A stretch of DNA of 15,056 nt from an uncultured Leptolyngbya sp. (GTDB lineage: Bacteria; Cyanobacteriota; Cyanobacteriia; Phormidesmidales; Phormidesmidaceae), in assembly GCA_937899365.1 (NCBI GenBank), contig CALBPH010000200.1:1-15056 (forward strand), read 5' to 3'. This document shows, in pieces, positions 12,646-15,056 of this stretch. Position 1 is the stretch's first letter. The number at the start of each line of letters is the position of its first letter. The position numbers were made by a program, and so were the translations under genes. The notes under the pieces were generated by a model. It ran no database searches. It worked only from the letters and a program-made list of their open reading frames with translations, and had not been told where the DNA came from.

Positions 12646-13818
12646 ATGACACCCGCTAACCCTTCTGAACCCATTGCAGTTCGTCCCGTACATTTTCGCG
12701 ATTCAGAGAAGCTGATGCCCGAGGTGGGCTCAGAGGTGGTTACCTGTGGTGCATTTACAAAGCATCAACCCTTGCCAGAGACGGGGCGTCTGTTTGGGCA
12801 ATCGTCTCTACAGCGACTGTCCCGGTTAGCCAATCCGCTTCAACCCAAGGACATTACCTTTGCAGCCGGGCGCAAGCACGCCACCCACGGCATTATTCAG
12901 GTTTCTCCCTTTAATTCCACCCGGAGTACCTGGCGGGTGGACCGGGTCATGGTCAATGCCGTAGCCGATCAAAATCTGCCCATCAATTTAGATTTGGGTA
13001 GCCTGCTGCTGCGCCACTGTTTTGAAAACATTGTCGAAGCCCACACGTGGATCAGCGAAACCAGCATCCACGACAAGTTTGGTTTGGCCCTGTATCGCCA
13101 AAATGGATTTCAGCCCCTGGCCTATGTCACCTACTGGTCCATTGATGCCGAGCAGATTACAAACCTGGCGGAAAATGAGCCAGATTTACCCAATCTATTA
13201 CCGGTCAGTAATGCCGACGCCCAGCTGATCTATCACTTAGAAACAGCCTCCATGCCACCGCAGCTGCGTCAGGTATTTGACCACCAGATTCAAGATTTTC
13301 GCAGTCGCCCCGTTGCTGAGGTGCGCTCCCAGGTCCGTCGCTGGTTAGGACAGTCAGAGTCAGTCTCAGCCTATGTGTTTGAGCCCCAGCGCAAGGCGGC
13401 CATTGGCTATTTCAGCCTGCGTCTGGCCCAGACGGCTGACCAACCCAACCGGGCAAAGCTGACGGTGCATCCGGCCTACACCTGGCTATACCCAGAGCTC
13501 ATGGCCCAGATGGCCCAGGTCCTCAGCGGCTCGTCCAATCAGGCGCTACAGCTGGCTTCCCTAGACTATCAGCCAGAGCGAGAAAGCTATCTGCGGGAAA
13601 TTGATGCCACCGAAGTGGAACACACCGTGATGATGTCCCGCTCCGTCTGGCACAAAGTGCGTGAAAGCAAGGCGGTCTCCATTGAGGGATTACAGGATGT
13701 TTTACAAGGGCTACAGCCCTCTGGCAAAGCGATTCCTAGCCGTTTTTTTTGGGACGCCACTAACCCTGGATTAAGACATCCGGCTGGGGATGATTCCTCC
13801 GGTGGCACAGCGGGGTAG
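12646..13818 (+). CDS. GNAT-like N-acetyltransferase domain protein, 390 aa
   Basis: The middle of the protein has GNAT features: WRVDRVMVNAVADQNLPINLD and LGSLLLRHCFENIVEAHTWI (about residues 96-140), ending in the typical ALYRQNGFQPLAYVTYWSI. The usual acetyl-CoA pyrophosphate loop (Q/RxxGxG/A) is not obvious, so catalysis is uncertain. The C-terminal half (residues about 185-390) has a second, weaker alpha/beta pattern (VSAYVFEPQRKAAIGYFSLRLA; LTVHPAYTWLYPELMAQMAQVL) that might be a degenerate second acetyltransferase fold. No membrane segments are visible. I recall this family upstream of ruvX in other cyanobacteria, but the substrate is unknown. It starts at ATG 12646, 23 bp after the preceding stop, and ends 11 bp before ruvX, which implies translational coupling or a shared transcript. 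Confidence 0.75.
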   Translation: MTPANPSEPIAVRPVHFRDSEKLMPEVGSEVVTCGAFTKHQPLPETGRLFGQSSLQRLSRLANPLQPKDITFAAGRKHATHGIIQVSPFNSTRSTWRVDRVMVNAVADQNLPINLDLGSLLLRHCFENIVEAHTWISETSIHDKFGLALYRQNGFQPLAYVTYWSIDAEQITNLAENEPDLPNLLPVSNADAQLIYHLETASMPPQLRQVFDHQIQDFRSRPVAEVRSQVRRWLGQSESVSAYVFEPQRKAAIGYFSLRLAQTADQPNRAKLTVHPAYTWLYPELMAQMAQVLSGSSNQALQLASLDYQPERESYLREIDATEVEHTVMMSRSVWHKVRESKAVSIEGLQDVLQGLQPSGKAIPSRFFWDATNPGLRHPAGDDSSGGTAG

Positions 13819-13829
13819 CACAGCTCGGT

Positions 13830-14255
13830 ATGATTTCTGCCCTGGGGTTAGATATTGGTAGCAAGCGCATTGGCGTGGCAGGATGCGATCGCACCGGCCT
13901 ACTCGCTACGGGCCTCACCACCATCGACAATAAGTCCTTTGTTTACGTCACCGAGCAACTAAGCAAAATTGTTCGCCAGCGAGAAGCCACCCTGCTAGTG
14001 GTGGGGTTGCCCTACACCATGGATGGGACAGTGGGGAACCAGGCACGTCGGGTGCAAAAGTTCACCAAACGATTGGCCAAGGTCCTCGATCTGCCAGTCA
14101 CCTACATGGACGAACGACTGACATCGGTGGAAGCCGAGCAGCAGCTTCAGGCTGAGCGTCGCCCCATCGCCAAAGAGAAGGGACTCATTGACCGACGGGC
14201 GGCTGCTATCATTTTGCAACAGTGGTTAGATCGATCGCGTAATAGCCAACCGTAG
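13830..14255 (+). CDS. ruvX: Putative Holliday junction resolvase / pre-16S rRNA nuclease RuvX (YqgF), 141 aa
   Basis: This is a single RNase H-like domain of normal length. It shows ALGLDIGSKRIGVAGCD with the first catalytic acid Asp8, LLVVGLPYTMDGTVGNQARRVQKF (57-78), YMDERLTSVEAEQQL with Asp94 and Glu95, and DRRAAAIILQQWLD with Asp121. This acid set matches the RuvX/YqgF family. In E. coli the protein is needed for 16S rRNA 5' maturation, and the fold also resembles RuvC (established). It is cytoplasmic. ATG 13830 lies 11 bp after the GNAT stop with no strong Shine-Dalgarno, pointing to expression as part of the operon. A HIP1 octamer (13885-13892) lies inside the gene. Confidence 0.95.
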   Translation: MISALGLDIGSKRIGVAGCDRTGLLATGLTTIDNKSFVYVTEQLSKIVRQREATLLVVGLPYTMDGTVGNQARRVQKFTKRLAKVLDLPVTYMDERLTSVEAEQQLQAERRPIAKEKGLIDRRAAAIILQQWLDRSRNSQP

Positions 14256-14335
14256 CTTTTTTAGCTTTGACCTTTTTTGCAGGGCCTGCATCGCCCTCAC
14301 TTCCTAGCGGGTCTTTGTCCCGTGACATACAACGA

Positions 14336-14911
14336 ATGCCGAATCTAAACCAAAACCAAAACTCCGATCAGTCCCCTGAATTCCAAGCAGGCCAATCGAT
14401 AGTAACCCTGGCCGATGACGGTGGTCATACCCTGGCATGCTATATCGAAAAAGCCATTACCCTCAGCGATTCGGGACTGGAATATCTGCTGCTACTCCCC
14501 GTCTCAGCCCCTATCGAAATCTTTAGCTGGCAAGACGACGATGCTACCTTAGCGGACATCGAAGAAGAGGAAAAAGATAAGTTATTTCACAGAGCCCGCG
14601 CAGTATTCGAAGAATTAGACTTGACCTTACACCGCAGTGCTTATACTCTTACAGCCGTAGGTGATATCCCGGATGCCGACGACGACAGTTGCTTTGCATT
14701 AGAGGTAGATGACGATGGAGCAACAGATAACTTTCAAATGCTGGCGCAGTTTTACCACAGCGAACAGCGGTATGTTGCCTGCACCCCGCTAGAACCCCTA
14801 TTATTTTTCGCCTATCGGACTGATGCTGACACCGTGGCCCTGCTCTCTCCTGAAGAGTTTGAGCGGCTACAACCTCAGATTGAAGATCAGCTTTTTGAGG
14901 GGATAGATTAG
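14336..14911 (+). CDS. DUF1292 / DUF3727 family protein, 191 aa
   Basis: Function is unknown. The N-terminal part (IVTLADDGGHTLACYIEKAI, then LEYLLLLPVSAPIEIFSW; residues about 22-63) resembles DUF1292, and the central and C-terminal part (LTLHRSAYTLTAVGDIPDADDD, then FYHSEQRYVACTPLEPLLFFA) resembles DUF3727. The protein is strikingly acidic, with runs such as QDDDATLADIEEEEKDK. It is soluble with no signal peptide. The DUF3727 family is conserved in cyanobacteria and plastid-bearing plants and commonly sits near ruvX (recalled). The open frame extends to a TTG at 14267, but ATG 14336 (MPNLNQNQNS) gives the usual length and leaves an 80-bp spacer after ruvX. That spacer contains T-runs (14257-14262, 14273-14278) and a 13-nt palindrome TGCAGGGCCTGCA (14278-14290). 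Confidence 0.82.
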   Translation: MPNLNQNQNSDQSPEFQAGQSIVTLADDGGHTLACYIEKAITLSDSGLEYLLLLPVSAPIEIFSWQDDDATLADIEEEEKDKLFHRARAVFEELDLTLHRSAYTLTAVGDIPDADDDSCFALEVDDDGATDNFQMLAQFYHSEQRYVACTPLEPLLFFAYRTDADTVALLSPEEFERLQPQIEDQLFEGID

Positions 14912-14975
14912 CGTTACATCCGGGCAATCCCCCCATCTTGCACATGCCGATTGGCTCTGAACCTGGCCTAAGGTC

Positions 14976-15023
14976 TGTCTAAACGCCGCTGCTGATTTAG
15001 CGGATGAACCGATCGGTTAGACA
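14976..15023. promoter_or_regulatory. Nested inverted repeats and 12-bp palindrome after the DUF3727 gene
   Basis: TGTCTAA (14976-14982) pairs with TTAGACA (15017-15023). Inside, CCGCT (14986-14990) pairs with AGCGG (14999-15003) around an 8-nt loop, and AACCGATCGGTT (15007-15018) is a perfect 12-bp palindrome that overlaps the outer right arm. It could be an RNA structure ending the operon or an operator for a gene beyond the window. It is too small and lacks the arms for a tRNA. Confidence 0.4.
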
Positions 15024-15029
15024 TGCTAT

Positions 15030-15035
15030 TTGACA
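15030..15035 (+). promoter_or_regulatory. Consensus -35 hexamer near the window end
   Basis: TTGACA at 15030-15035 is a perfect sigma-70-type -35 box. The matching -10 position, 17 nt later, falls at the last bases of the window (TCAT...), so the promoter cannot be confirmed. It would drive a plus-strand gene beyond 15056. Confidence 0.35.
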
Positions 15036-15056
15036 GTATCTTGCAGACAAAATCAT

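Noticed and set aside
13703..13724. Hairpin AGGGCTACAGCCCT-type near the end of the GNAT gene
   Set aside because: It is short and lies within coding sequence, with conserved downstream gene order, so it is most likely incidental.
14976..15023. tRNA-like cloverleaf after the DUF3727 gene
   Set aside because: The 7-bp outer stem is suggestive, but the element is only 48 nt and has no anticodon or T-loop.

Overview
The window reads as ordinary chromosomal DNA from a filamentous or Leptolyngbya/Phormidium-like cyanobacterium; the exact genus is a guess. The evidence is a set of genes typical of oxygenic phototrophs (a Thf1/Psb29 thylakoid protein, a CRR6-type NDH-1 assembly factor, the cyanobacterial F420-ligase-like and DUF3727 families), five perfect copies of the HIP1 octamer GCGATCGC, and a CCCCCTAAATCCCCC-type palindromic repeat common in cyanobacterial genomes. 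TAG closes 13 of the 15 genes seen. I found no rRNA, tRNA, CRISPR array, transposase or phage gene.

Layout. Positions 1-151 are the 3' end of hemF (oxygen-dependent coproporphyrinogen III oxidase). A 384-bp spacer rich in inverted repeats, including a perfect 20-bp palindrome that contains a GTA-N8-TAC (NtcA-type) motif, leads to a single-domain STAS anti-sigma-factor antagonist (536-898) and then thf1 (1102-1878). From 1904 to 9010 lies a block of four large multi-spanning membrane proteins that look like GT-C (PMT_2/ArnT-like) glycosyltransferases. Three are on the minus strand (1904-3418, 3481-5199, 5568-7256) and one on the plus strand (7328-9010). The second is broken by an in-frame TAG at 4750-4752 that separates two otherwise intact halves. 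A 62-aa four-cysteine zinc-ribbon protein (5222-5410) is divergent from that broken gene. The fourth has a 23-bp hairpin at its 5' end and carries an in-frame palindromic repeat in its coding sequence.

After a small conserved cyanobacterial protein (9187-9462) and a convergent wecB (UDP-GlcNAc 2-epimerase, 10593-9481), a colinear plus-strand series runs to the end: crr6 (10825), an F420-0:gamma-glutamyl-ligase-like membrane-anchored protein (11450), a GNAT-like protein (12646), ruvX (13830) and a DUF1292/DUF3727 protein (14336). The last three are closely spaced and probably cotranscribed.

How they fit together. The membrane glycosyltransferases and wecB suggest a cell-surface or lipid-linked glycan role, with wecB supplying UDP-ManNAc. 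Nothing in the sequence fixes donor or acceptor. The flanking genes are housekeeping for tetrapyrrole synthesis, thylakoid/PSII maintenance, NDH-1 assembly and Holliday-junction/RNA processing. I see no convincing wholly new multi-gene system. The items most worth checking are the amber-interrupted glycosyltransferase, the hairpin and repeat insertions in the fourth glycosyltransferase, and the palindrome upstream of the STAS gene.
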